This document shows positions 7,878 to 15,408 of a stretch of 46,524 bases of DNA, one piece after another (positions within the stretch are counted from its first letter, which is position 1; each line of letters starts with the position of its first letter). This DNA is from Ilumatobacteraceae bacterium. Lineage in GTDB: Bacteria; Actinomycetota; Acidimicrobiia; Acidimicrobiales; Ilumatobacteraceae. The stretch covers positions 1-46,524 of the forward strand of contig JAOBWK010000051.1 of assembly GCA_025463305.1 (NCBI GenBank), written 5' to 3'. The notes beneath the pieces were generated by a model, which made no database searches, was not told the origin of the DNA, and was given only the letters and a program-made list of their open reading frames with translations. The position numbers and the translations under genes are program-made.

Positions 7878-9515
7878 ATGAGCGCACATCTGATCAAGCA
7901 CGCGCTGCGGCTCAGCGCCGGCGGCAACGACGGATACCACCCCGAGGGCTGGAACCCGAAGCTGCGGATGACCGTGATGGGGCCGACGCCGCCCGACTCG
8001 GAGCTGGTCTGGACCGTGGTGAAGCCCGATGGATCGGTGTGGTTCGAGCACAGCGTCGCCCTGCCGGAGCTGGCCGACGAGGAGATGCACACGGCATCGC
8101 TGCAGAAGTGGGAGAGCGGGACCGACATCACCGACGTCGGTTCGTTCGGGTTCACCATCCGCATCGTGAACGAGCTCGACGGCGTCGACGAGCTGCTCCA
8201 CGACGGCCGCTTCGAGGTCACCCGGCTCGACCCCGACCAGACCTGGTACGGCGTCGATCACAGCGCGCTGCTGACCACCGGTCTGGTCGCCCTCGACGTC
8301 TACGACGAGCACGACGCACCCAAGGTGCGCGCGACGGCGTTCCTCGGCGGCAGCGTCGACACCTACGAGGTCGAGGCCCACCTGTTCCTCGACGGCAAGC
8401 GGTTCGCGAAGGCGTCGTCGGTCGACGGTGGCTACGACTTCACGTCGAACGACGGCCAGACCTTGGCCCGCGAGTTCATCGCCGAGTTCGATTCGGTGCG
8501 CGGCTGGAACAACCTCACCGATCAGGGTTGGGGCGACGACGACTGGCACCTGCTGGACGCGCACCCCGGCGCGTACGAGGTCAAGTTCACCCGCGGCGGC
8601 AAGGTCAACCGCACGATGTCGTTCGTCGTCGGCGACGACGGGCGGATCGTCAAGGACGATCTCATCGAGCCCGACGGCGCCGGTCGGCCGGCGCTGTGGC
8701 GCGCCGCCGAGATCGTCGGGACGTTCGACGGCGATGCGGTCGCGGATGCATCGGCGCCCCGCGCCTACGGCGACGAGACGACATCGACGTTCGACTACTC
8801 GCCCGAGGGCATGTACTGGTTCCGCAACGCGCCGGCCGCGGCCCCCGAGCCCTCCGCGTTCGACGACGAGACGTTGGAGCGGATCCAGCGGGTGGCCGAC
8901 CGTGCCGAGCTGCTCCTCGCGACGTGGGAGTCGACGATGGCCGAGGGTCCCGATCCGTCGTACACCTCGAACTTCGTGCCGCAGTGCGAGGCCGTCGAGC
9001 GCGACGTGGCCGAGCGGTTCGTCGGCATGTACGGCGAGCTCGGTGGCGTCGCTGACGGCGTCGAGGTGTCGATGTCGGGCGAGCCCACCACGCTGGGCGA
9101 GGCGGCCGCGCGGGTGCTCGGCCTGGCCGAGACCGCCCGCCAGCATCTGGGTGTGCAGACCGACGCGGCGGAGGCAGTGCTCACGCCGTTCCGGGCGATC
9201 CTGCGCAACGACAAGCTGGCGATCTTCGAGGACCATCCGGCGCCGAGCTTCCTCTACCTGACGACGAACAAGCACGTGATCGAGACGCCCGACGAGCTGG
9301 CCGCGGCGACGCTGTGGTGCTTCGAGGGTGCCAGCGACACCGACGTGAAGGGCACGGTCGACGGCGTGCAGGTGACGGGTTCGGTGTCCGGCTGGCGGGT
9401 GCTCGGCTACCAGTTCGACGACGGCCACGTGCTCGTCGACGAGTGGGAGGTCCAGGGCACGGGCTCGTCGGCGCCGAAGTCGGCGTTCGTGGCGCGCGAG
9501 CAGAGCACGCGATGA
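7878..9515 (+). CDS. Unknown 545-residue protein, beta-rich N-terminal half
   Basis: I do not recognise a family. The start is ATG 7878; an upstream TTG at 7842 would overlap the promoter motif. There is no signal peptide or membrane segment, so it should be cytoplasmic. Residues 1-~265 look like two beta-sandwich-like repeats rich in W, Y, D and short strands, with the phrases GFTIRIVNELDG and GAYEVKFTRGGKV at comparable positions; the first contains VWTVVKPDGSVWFEHS. The C-terminal half is more helical (ERIQRVADRAELLLATWES, LGEAAARVLGLAETARQHL). The protein is very acidic. Its stop overlaps the start of the next gene (ATGA), so the two products are probably made together. It diverges from LuxR copy 2, a plausible regulator. 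Confidence 0.8.
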   Translation: MSAHLIKHALRLSAGGNDGYHPEGWNPKLRMTVMGPTPPDSELVWTVVKPDGSVWFEHSVALPELADEEMHTASLQKWESGTDITDVGSFGFTIRIVNELDGVDELLHDGRFEVTRLDPDQTWYGVDHSALLTTGLVALDVYDEHDAPKVRATAFLGGSVDTYEVEAHLFLDGKRFAKASSVDGGYDFTSNDGQTLAREFIAEFDSVRGWNNLTDQGWGDDDWHLLDAHPGAYEVKFTRGGKVNRTMSFVVGDDGRIVKDDLIEPDGAGRPALWRAAEIVGTFDGDAVADASAPRAYGDETTSTFDYSPEGMYWFRNAPAAAPEPSAFDDETLERIQRVADRAELLLATWESTMAEGPDPSYTSNFVPQCEAVERDVAERFVGMYGELGGVADGVEVSMSGEPTTLGEAAARVLGLAETARQHLGVQTDAAEAVLTPFRAILRNDKLAIFEDHPAPSFLYLTTNKHVIETPDELAAATLWCFEGASDTDVKGTVDGVQVTGSVSGWRVLGYQFDDGHVLVDEWEVQGTGSSAPKSAFVAREQSTR

Positions 9516-10477
9516 GCACCCCGACCGCTCCCGACTACGACGCGATCGCGCCACTCGTGGCCGGTACGAAGGACGAGGCGTCCGGTGTGTTCGTCACGTT
9601 CCGCTGCCCGGCGACCGGCACCGAGGTGCGCTCCGACGGGAGCTGGCCGGCGGACGGGCTCGCCGAGCGCACCGCCGGGCAGGTCAAGCGCGGGCTGCTG
9701 TCGAGCCTGCGCAACACGCTCGCCGCCACCGTTCGCAACGCCGTGCCGTCGAGCAGCCCGGTCGCGTCCGTCGGCGTCGATGCCACCAACCAGGTGATCT
9801 ACGGCGTCGGCAACGAGCAGGCCGCCCAGAAGCACCGCAGCGAGCACGATCGCCGGGCCGCGATCTGCACGGCGTTCTCGTCCGTCGCCCACCGGTTCGT
9901 GTGGGACGAGCGCACGAACCGCTTCGTCGCCGCCACCTCACCGTCGGTGCAGCGCTCGGACTTCGACGCGTTGGTGGGCGACCACCCGCTCGTCAACGAC
10001 TACGACCGCGACGTGCTGATCCGGCTCGTCGCCGCGATCATCGTCGGCGACGGCCAGATCGCCGATGCCGAGCGGGCGACGTTCGCGGCGATGTTCCCGG
10101 GCGCGACGCTGAGCGCAGACGCGGCGTCGAGAGCACCGGGGCGGGTCGACTTCGAGGAGACGTTGCCGGGCTTGACGCGCGAGACCATCCTCCTCCTCGG
10201 CTGGGTCGTCGCGCTGACCGACGACCACGTCTCTGCCGAGGAGCAGGCGCTGCTCGATGCCGCGGCTGCCGCGCTCGGGACGCCGCCGGAGCGCGCCGCC
10301 GCGCTGGCCACGATGGCCCGCAGCCACGTCGTCGACCAGGCCATCGCCGCGCTCGCCGCGCAGGGTGTGGCCCACGACGACATCCGTCCGCGGATCGAGG
10401 CGCTCGGCGAGCAGATCGGTCTCGGCCGTGACGAAGCCGCGCGGGCGTTCATCCGCTGGACCAAGCGCAACGGGTAG
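9512..10477 (+). CDS. TerB-like (tellurite-resistance/DjlA-type helical) domain protein
   Basis: The 321-residue protein starts at ATG 9512, inside the stop codon of the upstream gene (4-bp overlap), which indicates translational coupling. Residues ~155-285 resemble a TerB/DjlA-N helical bundle: DRDVLIRLVAAIIVGDGQIADAERATF and a second half WVVALTDDHVSAEEQALLDAAA repeat the D-x-x-I/V-x-x-x-E acidic signature of this fold. The N-terminal ~110 residues (FRCPATGTEVRSDGSW) may be a small C-containing beta domain. TerB-like domains occur in stress and membrane-linked complexes and may bind metal; the role here is unknown. The C-terminus (EALGEQIGLGRDEAARAFIRW) resembles another helical hairpin. 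Confidence 0.72.
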   Translation: MSTPTAPDYDAIAPLVAGTKDEASGVFVTFRCPATGTEVRSDGSWPADGLAERTAGQVKRGLLSSLRNTLAATVRNAVPSSSPVASVGVDATNQVIYGVGNEQAAQKHRSEHDRRAAICTAFSSVAHRFVWDERTNRFVAATSPSVQRSDFDALVGDHPLVNDYDRDVLIRLVAAIIVGDGQIADAERATFAAMFPGATLSADAASRAPGRVDFEETLPGLTRETILLLGWVVALTDDHVSAEEQALLDAAAAALGTPPERAAALATMARSHVVDQAIAALAAQGVAHDDIRPRIEALGEQIGLGRDEAARAFIRWTKRNG

Positions 10478-10486
10478 CGGCGCGAA

Positions 10487-10499
10487 CCTGTCTGACAGG
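10487..10499. terminator. Weak dyad between convergent genes
   Basis: CCTGTC-T-GACAGG is a perfect 6-bp dyad with one central base, between the TerB-like gene and the convergent small gene. It is short and lacks a T-tract, so a protein-binding site is equally possible. Confidence 0.3.
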
Positions 10500-10500
10500 C

Positions 10501-10893
10501 CTATCGCAGCGGCTCGGTGCGGCCGAGGAGGTCTTCCTTCCACGTGCGGAAGCGGGTGTGGTGCCGGCCACTGGGTCCGATGCCGTCGCCGCTGCCGTCG
10601 GGGAACAGCCGGAAGGTGCTCTGGTGGGCGAGGTCATCGGCGTCGGCCGCCCAGTACCACGCGTCGGCGTCGGTGGCCGGGCCGGCGCGCCACAGCAGCC
10701 ATTCCGCGATGCGGCGCTTGTACGTGGCCACCGGTCGATCGTCGAGCGCGTCGCCCAGGGCGAGCAGCTCGGCCGGCGCCTCGATCCACGCAGTCGCGAG
10801 GATGTTGCGATCGCGGGTGGGCGTGGGCGGCAGGTCGGCCGTGTGCACCGGCGTGTCGTCGGGCGGCCGCTCGTCGTAGCGCAGCGCGTTCAC
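10501..10893 (-). CDS. Hypothetical protein, 130 residues
   Basis: Translation from GTG at 10893 gives a soluble, Asp/Trp-rich protein with no signal peptide or membrane segment. Recognisable phrases are WLLWRAGPATDADAWYWAADADD and a C-terminal RHHTRFRTWKEDLLG. I do not recognise a family. It starts 7 nt after the TetR stop on the same strand, so it is probably the second gene of the TetR transcript. It has no obvious link to the exporter. Confidence 0.65.
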   Translation of the reverse strand: MNALRYDERPPDDTPVHTADLPPTPTRDRNILATAWIEAPAELLALGDALDDRPVATYKRRIAEWLLWRAGPATDADAWYWAADADDLAHQSTFRLFPDGSGDGIGPSGRHHTRFRTWKEDLLGRTEPLR

Positions 10894-10900
10894 GAGCGCG

Positions 10901-11842
10901 TCACGATGCAGCTCGGCGCTTGGCGAGATCGGCCTCGAACCCGTCGAGGATCCGGTTGAGGTTGCGGTCGAAGCGCTCGGGATCGGCCGAGTTCTTCTCG
11001 ACCTGGCTCCACGCGTTGTGGCTGCCGTGCTCGGCGATCAGCTTGGCGAGCTGGGGGTAGCCACCCTTCGACGACAGCTCGTCCACGTAGTCGACCAGCT
11101 CCTTCGACACCGTCGCCGTGCCGTTGTCCTGGAAGTTCTGGCGATGGTGCAGGCAGTAGCCGAAGACGTACTCGTCCACCACCGTCATCAGGTCGAGCTT
11201 GTCGACGAGCGAGCCGTCGAGCATGGAGACGGCCTGCAGCGACTGATCGAAGTGCCGCACGCTGTTCGGCCCGATGTTGGGATCGTCGGCGATGTCGAGC
11301 AGCCAGGAGTGCCGCAGGGTCATGTCGCGGGAGCGGTGGGCGATGGCGGTGATGGCGCCGCGCCAGTCGGCGGGCATCTCGTCCGGCGGCACGATCAGCT
11401 CGGCCATCAGGGTGTCGGTGATCAGCGCGAGCAGCTCGTCCTTGGTGCGGACGTAGTGGTAGAGGGTCATCGTCCCGGCGTCGAGCTCGGCGGCGATGCG
11501 CCGCATCGACACGGCGGCGAAGCCCTCCGCATCGGCGATCCGGATCGCCGTCGCGGCGATGGTCTCGCGGGTGAACCGTGGGCGGCGCGAGCCCGGCTCG
11601 GCCCGGGTCCACACGTCGAGGACCTCGAGGTGCGCGGTCAGCCGGTCGAGGTGCTCGAGGTGGTGCGCGGTCTTGCGGGCGACCTTGTCGGCACCCTTCA
11701 TGACCTGCTGGTTGATCTTCCGGTCGATCTGGTCCGCAGCCCGCTCGATCGCGAGCTGCTTCAGCTGGCTCCGGGCCGCCGCCTGCTTGGCCGCGCGCAC
11801 CTCATCGGGGCGCTGCGGATTTCTCGGAGATTTCGGTGGCAC
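10901..11842 (-). CDS. TetR/AcrR-family repressor with N-terminal extension
   Basis: The chosen start is GTG at 11842 (313 residues), because TACACT lies exactly 7 nt upstream within an inverted repeat. A further in-frame ATG upstream would read through the divergent operator. The helix-turn-helix occupies about residues 92-140 (FTRETIAATAIRIADAEG...VSMRRIAAELDAGTMTLYHYVRTKDELL), followed by a TetR_C-like ligand domain. The HTH is preceded by ~85 residues, mostly charged and helical (AAKQAAARSQLKQLAIERAAD, then a second helix ending LEVLDVWTRAEPGS), which most TetR proteins lack. It is divergent from a DrrA/DrrB-type exporter, the classic arrangement of a drug-responsive repressor and its pump. 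Autoregulation through the palindromes at 11846-11888 is likely. Confidence 0.9.
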   Translation of the reverse strand: MPPKSPRNPQRPDEVRAAKQAAARSQLKQLAIERAADQIDRKINQQVMKGADKVARKTAHHLEHLDRLTAHLEVLDVWTRAEPGSRRPRFTRETIAATAIRIADAEGFAAVSMRRIAAELDAGTMTLYHYVRTKDELLALITDTLMAELIVPPDEMPADWRGAITAIAHRSRDMTLRHSWLLDIADDPNIGPNSVRHFDQSLQAVSMLDGSLVDKLDLMTVVDEYVFGYCLHHRQNFQDNGTATVSKELVDYVDELSSKGGYPQLAKLIAEHGSHNAWSQVEKNSADPERFDRNLNRILDGFEADLAKRRAAS

Positions 11843-11845
11843 GTC

Positions 11846-11888
11846 GTACAGTGTACTGCTATTGTTCGTCGTACTATGTACGAAGAAC
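11846..11888. promoter_or_regulatory. Double palindromic operator and divergent promoters of tetR and exporter
   Basis: GTACA-G-TGTAC (11846-11856) is a perfect 5-bp inverted repeat. A larger near-perfect one at 11864-11888 has arms GTTCGTCGTAC and GTACGAAGAAC around TAT, with one mismatch. The minus-strand -10 TACACT (11850-11855) sits in the first palindrome, 7 nt from the tetR GTG. The plus-strand -10 candidate TATTGT (11860-11865) lies between them. The exporter ATG (11876) is inside the second palindrome, so a bound repressor would cover both transcription starts. Confidence 0.7.
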
Positions 11889-12958
11889 CAGTACACCATA
11901 CGAACAACACGATCGCATCCGGGTCCGGTCAGGTGGCCGTCCCAGCGGGCGTCACCCGTGGCATCACGGGTGGCGTCACGGCCCAGGGGCTGGGCAAGCG
12001 GTTCGGTGACCTGTGGGCGCTGCGCGATCTCGATCTGCAGGTCGCGCCCGGCACCGTGCTCGGCCTGCTCGGCCACAACGGCGCCGGCAAGACCACCGCG
12101 ATCCGCATCCTCACCACCCTGTCGCAGCCCACCACCGGCCATGCGACGGTGGCCGGGCTCGACGTCGTCAGCCAGGCGGCATCCGTCCGTCGGCGCATCG
12201 GTGTTGCTTCCCAACAGGCCACGGTCGACGGGTTGATGAACGCCCGGCTCAACCTGGAGATGATCGGCCGGCTGCACCATCTCGGCAAGGCCGAGTCCCG
12301 GCGCCGTGCCGACGAGCTGCTCGAGCGGCTCGACCTCACCGACGCCGCCGGCCGGCTGGTGAAGACGTTCTCGGGCGGCATGCGCCGCCGGCTGGACCTC
12401 GCCGCCTGCCTCGTGGCCGCGCCCGAGGTGCTGTTCCTCGACGAGCCCACCACCGGCCTCGACCCCCGCAGCCGCAACGATCTGTGGGAGATGCTGCGCG
12501 ACCTGGTCCGCGAGGGCACCACGGTCATCCTCACCACCCAGTACCTGGAGGAGGCCGATCGCCTGGCCGACGACATCGTCGTGCTCGACCACGGCGCCAC
12601 CGTCGCGCATGGCACCCCCGAGGCGCTGAAGAGCCAGATCGGCAACGACCGGCTCGACGTCAAGGTGTCCCGCAAGGGCGAGCTGCCGCTCGCTGCCGAT
12701 GTCCTCCGCGGCTTCTCGTCGAACCCGCCCACGTTCGACGAGGACCTGCTCACCGTCAGCGTCGCGTTGAACGACGACACCCGACTGATCGACGTCGTGC
12801 GCACGCTCGACGACGCCGGTGTCGACGCCATCGACCTCAACCGTCGTGAGGCCACGCTCGACGACGTGTTCCTCGCCCTCACCTCGCCGACCGCGTCGCA
12901 CCCGGCGCCGGCCTCCGCCGAATCCGTTCCCGCCGCTTCCGAAAGGGTCTCCGTATGA
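11876..12958 (+). CDS. ABC exporter ATPase, DrrA (daunorubicin-resistance) family
   Basis: The start is ATG 11876, giving 360 residues, with the start codon lying within the operator. Walker A GHNGAGKTT is at 66-74, the signature FSGGMRRRLDLA at ~166-177, Walker B VLFLDEPTTGLDP at ~186-198, and the switch region TTQYLEEADRLAD follows. The last ~90 residues (LDVKVSRKGELPL...DDVFLALT) are the C-terminal domain typical of DrrA-type ATPases. The ~35-residue tail before the ABC fold is poorly conserved in character. It hydrolyses ATP at the inner face of the membrane to drive export by the adjacent permease. The substrate is unknown; drugs, lipids or a natural product are usual for the family. Confidence 0.94.
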   Translation: MYEEPVHHTNNTIASGSGQVAVPAGVTRGITGGVTAQGLGKRFGDLWALRDLDLQVAPGTVLGLLGHNGAGKTTAIRILTTLSQPTTGHATVAGLDVVSQAASVRRRIGVASQQATVDGLMNARLNLEMIGRLHHLGKAESRRRADELLERLDLTDAAGRLVKTFSGGMRRRLDLAACLVAAPEVLFLDEPTTGLDPRSRNDLWEMLRDLVREGTTVILTTQYLEEADRLADDIVVLDHGATVAHGTPEALKSQIGNDRLDVKVSRKGELPLAADVLRGFSSNPPTFDEDLLTVSVALNDDTRLIDVVRTLDDAGVDAIDLNRREATLDDVFLALTSPTASHPAPASAESVPAASERVSV

Positions 12959-13821
12959 CCGCCGTCCTCACCCCGACCGCGCCGCTGGCGCACGATCGCG
13001 ACCACGATCACGACACCGGGCAGGGCAGTCTGTCCACGCTGGTGTCCGACACGCTCGTCTTCGCCCGCCGCAACCTCGAGCACATCCGCCAGATCCCCGA
13101 GAAGCTGCTCGACGTCACGGTGCAGCCGCTGATGTTCGTGCTGCTGTTCGCGTTCGTCTTCGGCGGGGCGATCAACGTGCAGGGTGGCAACTACCGCGAG
13201 TACCTCATCGGCGGCATCCTCATCCAGTCGTTGTCGTTCGGGATGATGGGCCCGGCGACGGCGATCGCGACGGACCTCAACGAGGGCGTGATCGATCGCT
13301 TCCGGTCGCTGCCGGCGATGCGGTTCGCGTACTTGCTCGGCCACTTCATCGCCGAGCTCGCCGGCATGATCCTGTCGATCGTGGTGCTGCTCAGCGCCGG
13401 CCTCATCGTCGGTTGGCGCACGCACACCGACGTCGTGCACATCGGTGAGGCGATCCTGCTGCTCCTCGTCTTCGCCTCGGCGATGATCTGGATCGGCACC
13501 GTCATCGGCATCCTCGTCCGCTCGCCCGATGCGGTGATGGGCGTCGGCTTCGTCATCGTCTTCCCGCTCACGTTCCTGAGCAGCGCGTTCGTGCCGATCG
13601 CGAGCATGCCGAACGCCCTCCAGTGGTTCGCCTCGTGCAACCCGATCACGGTGTTCGTCGCTGCGGTGCGCACGCTGTTCGGCAACCCACTGGCACCGGT
13701 CACCAAGCACGTGTGGCCGATCGATCACGCGGTCCTGGCGTCATGGATCTACATCGCCGTCATCCTCGCGATCACGATCCCCGTCGCGATGCGCCGCTAC
13801 CGGATCCGCACCACCGACTGA
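12955..13821 (+). CDS. ABC-2 type exporter permease, DrrB family
   Basis: The 288-residue integral membrane protein overlaps the ATPase gene by 4 bp (ATGA), indicating translational coupling. A soluble His/Asp-rich N-terminus (HDRDHDHDTGQG) precedes the conserved entry RRNLEHIRQIPEKLLDVTVQPLMFVLLFAFVFGGAI, followed by about five further hydrophobic segments. The conserved ABC-2 region LPAMRFAYLLGHFIAELAG and the late FLSSAFVPIASMPNALQWFASCNPIT block are present. It forms the membrane channel with the DrrA-like ATPase, probably as a dimer of each. The HDRDHDHD stretch could bind metal but may simply be a hydrophilic tail. Confidence 0.93.
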   Translation: MTAVLTPTAPLAHDRDHDHDTGQGSLSTLVSDTLVFARRNLEHIRQIPEKLLDVTVQPLMFVLLFAFVFGGAINVQGGNYREYLIGGILIQSLSFGMMGPATAIATDLNEGVIDRFRSLPAMRFAYLLGHFIAELAGMILSIVVLLSAGLIVGWRTHTDVVHIGEAILLLLVFASAMIWIGTVIGILVRSPDAVMGVGFVIVFPLTFLSSAFVPIASMPNALQWFASCNPITVFVAAVRTLFGNPLAPVTKHVWPIDHAVLASWIYIAVILAITIPVAMRRYRIRTTD

Positions 13822-13831
13822 TCGCCCCGCC

Positions 13832-13877
13832 ACCGGAGGCCTCGCGCAACGCTCGTCGGGCGCGCCGGGCCTCCGGT
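13832..13877. terminator. Bidirectional hairpin after exporter operon
   Basis: Arms ACCGGAGGCC (13832-13841) and GGCCTCCGGT (13868-13877) form a perfect 10-bp stem with a 26-nt loop, between the convergent permease and a hypothetical gene. There is no T-tract, which is usual in high-GC actinobacteria. Confidence 0.65.
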
Positions 13878-14395
13878 CAGCCGGTGGCCACGATCGTGTG
13901 CGCGAGCGCCGTCGACACCACCGCACGCGGCATCGTCGTCGTGAACCCCGGACCCTCACCGTCGATCCTGGTGAGGGTCGCATCGCGCACGGCGAACATC
14001 GGCGCCATCAGCGTCGAGCCGATCGTGCCGTCCGGCGAGCTGAACCAGCCGGTCAGCGAGTACGGGCCGATCAGCGCGAAGCCGGCGAGTGGGGTCATCG
14101 ATCCGTTCCAACGCTCCCACACCGCGATCGCAGCGTCGTTGCGAGCCGCGAGGGCGATGAGCCCGGTGCCGAAGCGGAACGACGCCGGGCGACCGCGGAG
14201 ATCGGGCGGCAGGGTCGTGCTCGTGGGCTGGATGCTGTCGATCACCACCGTCAGCGGCGATGCCGAGCTGCCTGCCTGCAGGGTGAAGCTCTGGTTCGCC
14301 CACTTGTCGGCGGCGGCGTCGACCGTGCCGACGAACGAGTACGCGAGGGTGACCAGCTCGACGCTCCAGGGCTCGACGGGATCCGATCGCGACAT
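13877..14395 (-). CDS. Hypothetical protein, 172 residues
   Basis: ATG 14395 is chosen; TAGAGT lies 8 nt upstream and overlaps the stop of the upstream kinase-like gene. No family is recognised. The protein is soluble and Ala/Ser/Thr-rich, with a likely beta-structured body (FTLQAGSSASPLTVVIDSI, SFRFGTGLIALAARNDAAIAVWERW, FALIGPYSLTGWFSSPDGTIGS). There is no signal peptide. It is the last gene of the minus-strand run that contains the dimethylglycine-dehydrogenase paralogues, but a separate start is suggested. Confidence 0.65.
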   Translation of the reverse strand: MSRSDPVEPWSVELVTLAYSFVGTVDAAADKWANQSFTLQAGSSASPLTVVIDSIQPTSTTLPPDLRGRPASFRFGTGLIALAARNDAAIAVWERWNGSMTPLAGFALIGPYSLTGWFSSPDGTIGSTLMAPMFAVRDATLTRIDGEGPGFTTTMPRAVVSTALAHTIVATG

Positions 14396-14403
14396 CGCGG
14401 CAG

Positions 14404-14409
14404 ACTCTA
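14404..14409 (-). promoter_or_regulatory. Candidate -10 overlapping a TAG stop codon
   Basis: TAGAGT on the minus strand begins with the TAG stop of the kinase-like gene and ends 8 nt before the next ATG. It would allow independent, almost leaderless expression of the 172-residue protein. Confidence 0.45.
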
Positions 14410-15339
14410 CGCGTCGGTTCCGTTACCGGTCGGCGCACTTCCGACCGCGCCGATGTGCAGTGCGAACTCAGGCGACGCCATCAACGCGCGGCAGCGTTCG
14501 AAGCGGCCGACGGCATAGGCCCAGAAGTCGTCGACGGGGTTGCCGTTCACGTGCTGGATGACGCCCCAGAGCGTCCACAGCAGGTCGCACATCGCCTTGT
14601 GGATCACCATGCGCGCGACCTGCTCGGCCGGCGGCTCACCGTCGAAGTACGCACGGAGGAGCACGGCGTCCTGGGTCGCGTCGAAGCCACCCTCGACGGA
14701 CAGATCGCCGAGGTCCCACATCGGATCGTTGTTGCCGGCGTACTCGTAGTCGATGACGTACATCCGCTCGCCGGTGTCGAGGAAGTTCTCGCACAGCGGG
14801 TCGCAGTGCGACGGCACGAGCGCCACCGGGTTGGCCTCGAGCGCTGCACGCGCGGCATCGGCCTGCACCACCGCGTCGCCGTAGCCGTCCGGCAGCTCGG
14901 CACCCTTCGATGCGAGCAGTGCCTGGTACTCGTCGATCATCGGGAAGAGCGTGAAGTCGGTGGAGAACGGGGCCGCGGTGTCGTGCAGCCGACGGAAGGC
15001 CGCGCCCGCGCGGGCGACCGCGCCGAGGTCGCGGAACGCGGTCGGGCTCATCGTGATCGCGCCGTCGATGTACCGGGTCACCATCAACCCGTCGACCGCG
15101 TCGAAGAACAGCACCTCGGCGTTGACGTCCGCGGCGGCCGCGGCGCGTGCGGCGACCTCCTCGGTGGTGCGATCGATGTACTCCGACGTGCCCGCGCCCG
15201 GCACGCGCACGACGACGCGTCGGCCGTCGTGCTCGACGAGGTGGTTGACGTTGGTGAGCCCGGCCAGGCGGCGGGCCTGCGCCGGATCAGCGTCGGCCAG
15301 GAACGGGATCCGGGCCAGGCAAGCCGCCAGATCTGTCAC
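14407..15339 (-). CDS. Choline-kinase-like / APH-family phosphotransferase
   Basis: The start is uncertain between GTG 15339 (310 residues, used here) and TTG 15345 (312). The kinase-like fold shows the catalytic loop SHCDPLCENFL (H-x-D-x4-N) and the metal-binding IDYEYAGNNDPMWDLGDLSVE, which is closest to choline/ethanolamine kinases (DYEYA...DxxN/DL). An N-lobe LAGLTNVNHLVEHDGRRVVVRVPG carries the ATP-binding strand and lysine-equivalent region. It would phosphorylate an amino alcohol or a similar small molecule in the cytoplasm. It lies 63 nt downstream of two FAD/GcvT dehydrogenases of N-methyl amine breakdown, so a role in choline, glycine-betaine or sarcosine use is attractive but inferred. 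Confidence 0.85.
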   Translation of the reverse strand: MTDLAACLARIPFLADADPAQARRLAGLTNVNHLVEHDGRRVVVRVPGAGTSEYIDRTTEEVAARAAAAADVNAEVLFFDAVDGLMVTRYIDGAITMSPTAFRDLGAVARAGAAFRRLHDTAAPFSTDFTLFPMIDEYQALLASKGAELPDGYGDAVVQADAARAALEANPVALVPSHCDPLCENFLDTGERMYVIDYEYAGNNDPMWDLGDLSVEGGFDATQDAVLLRAYFDGEPPAEQVARMVIHKAMCDLLWTLWGVIQHVNGNPVDDFWAYAVGRFERCRALMASPEFALHIGAVGSAPTGNGTDA

Positions 15340-15408
15340 CAGCAAGCACCGCGCGTGCAGTTGTTTGCAGCAGGATGCGCGCTCAGCCGGGCAACGACCT
15401 TCGCGGAA

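Noticed and set aside
5693..9055. Long plus-strand open frame of 1120 codons
   Set aside because: It overlaps LuxR copy 2 and the 545-residue gene, is Arg/Ala/Gly-rich without domains, and is a typical high-GC shadow frame.
7863..9554. Minus-strand open frame over the 545-residue gene
   Set aside because: His/Arg/Val-rich shadow; the plus frame has the coupled downstream gene and balanced composition.
11843..12901. Extended N-terminus of the TetR protein through the exporter gene
   Set aside because: It would run through the operator and antisense to the ABC ATPase; GTG 11842 has a matching -10.
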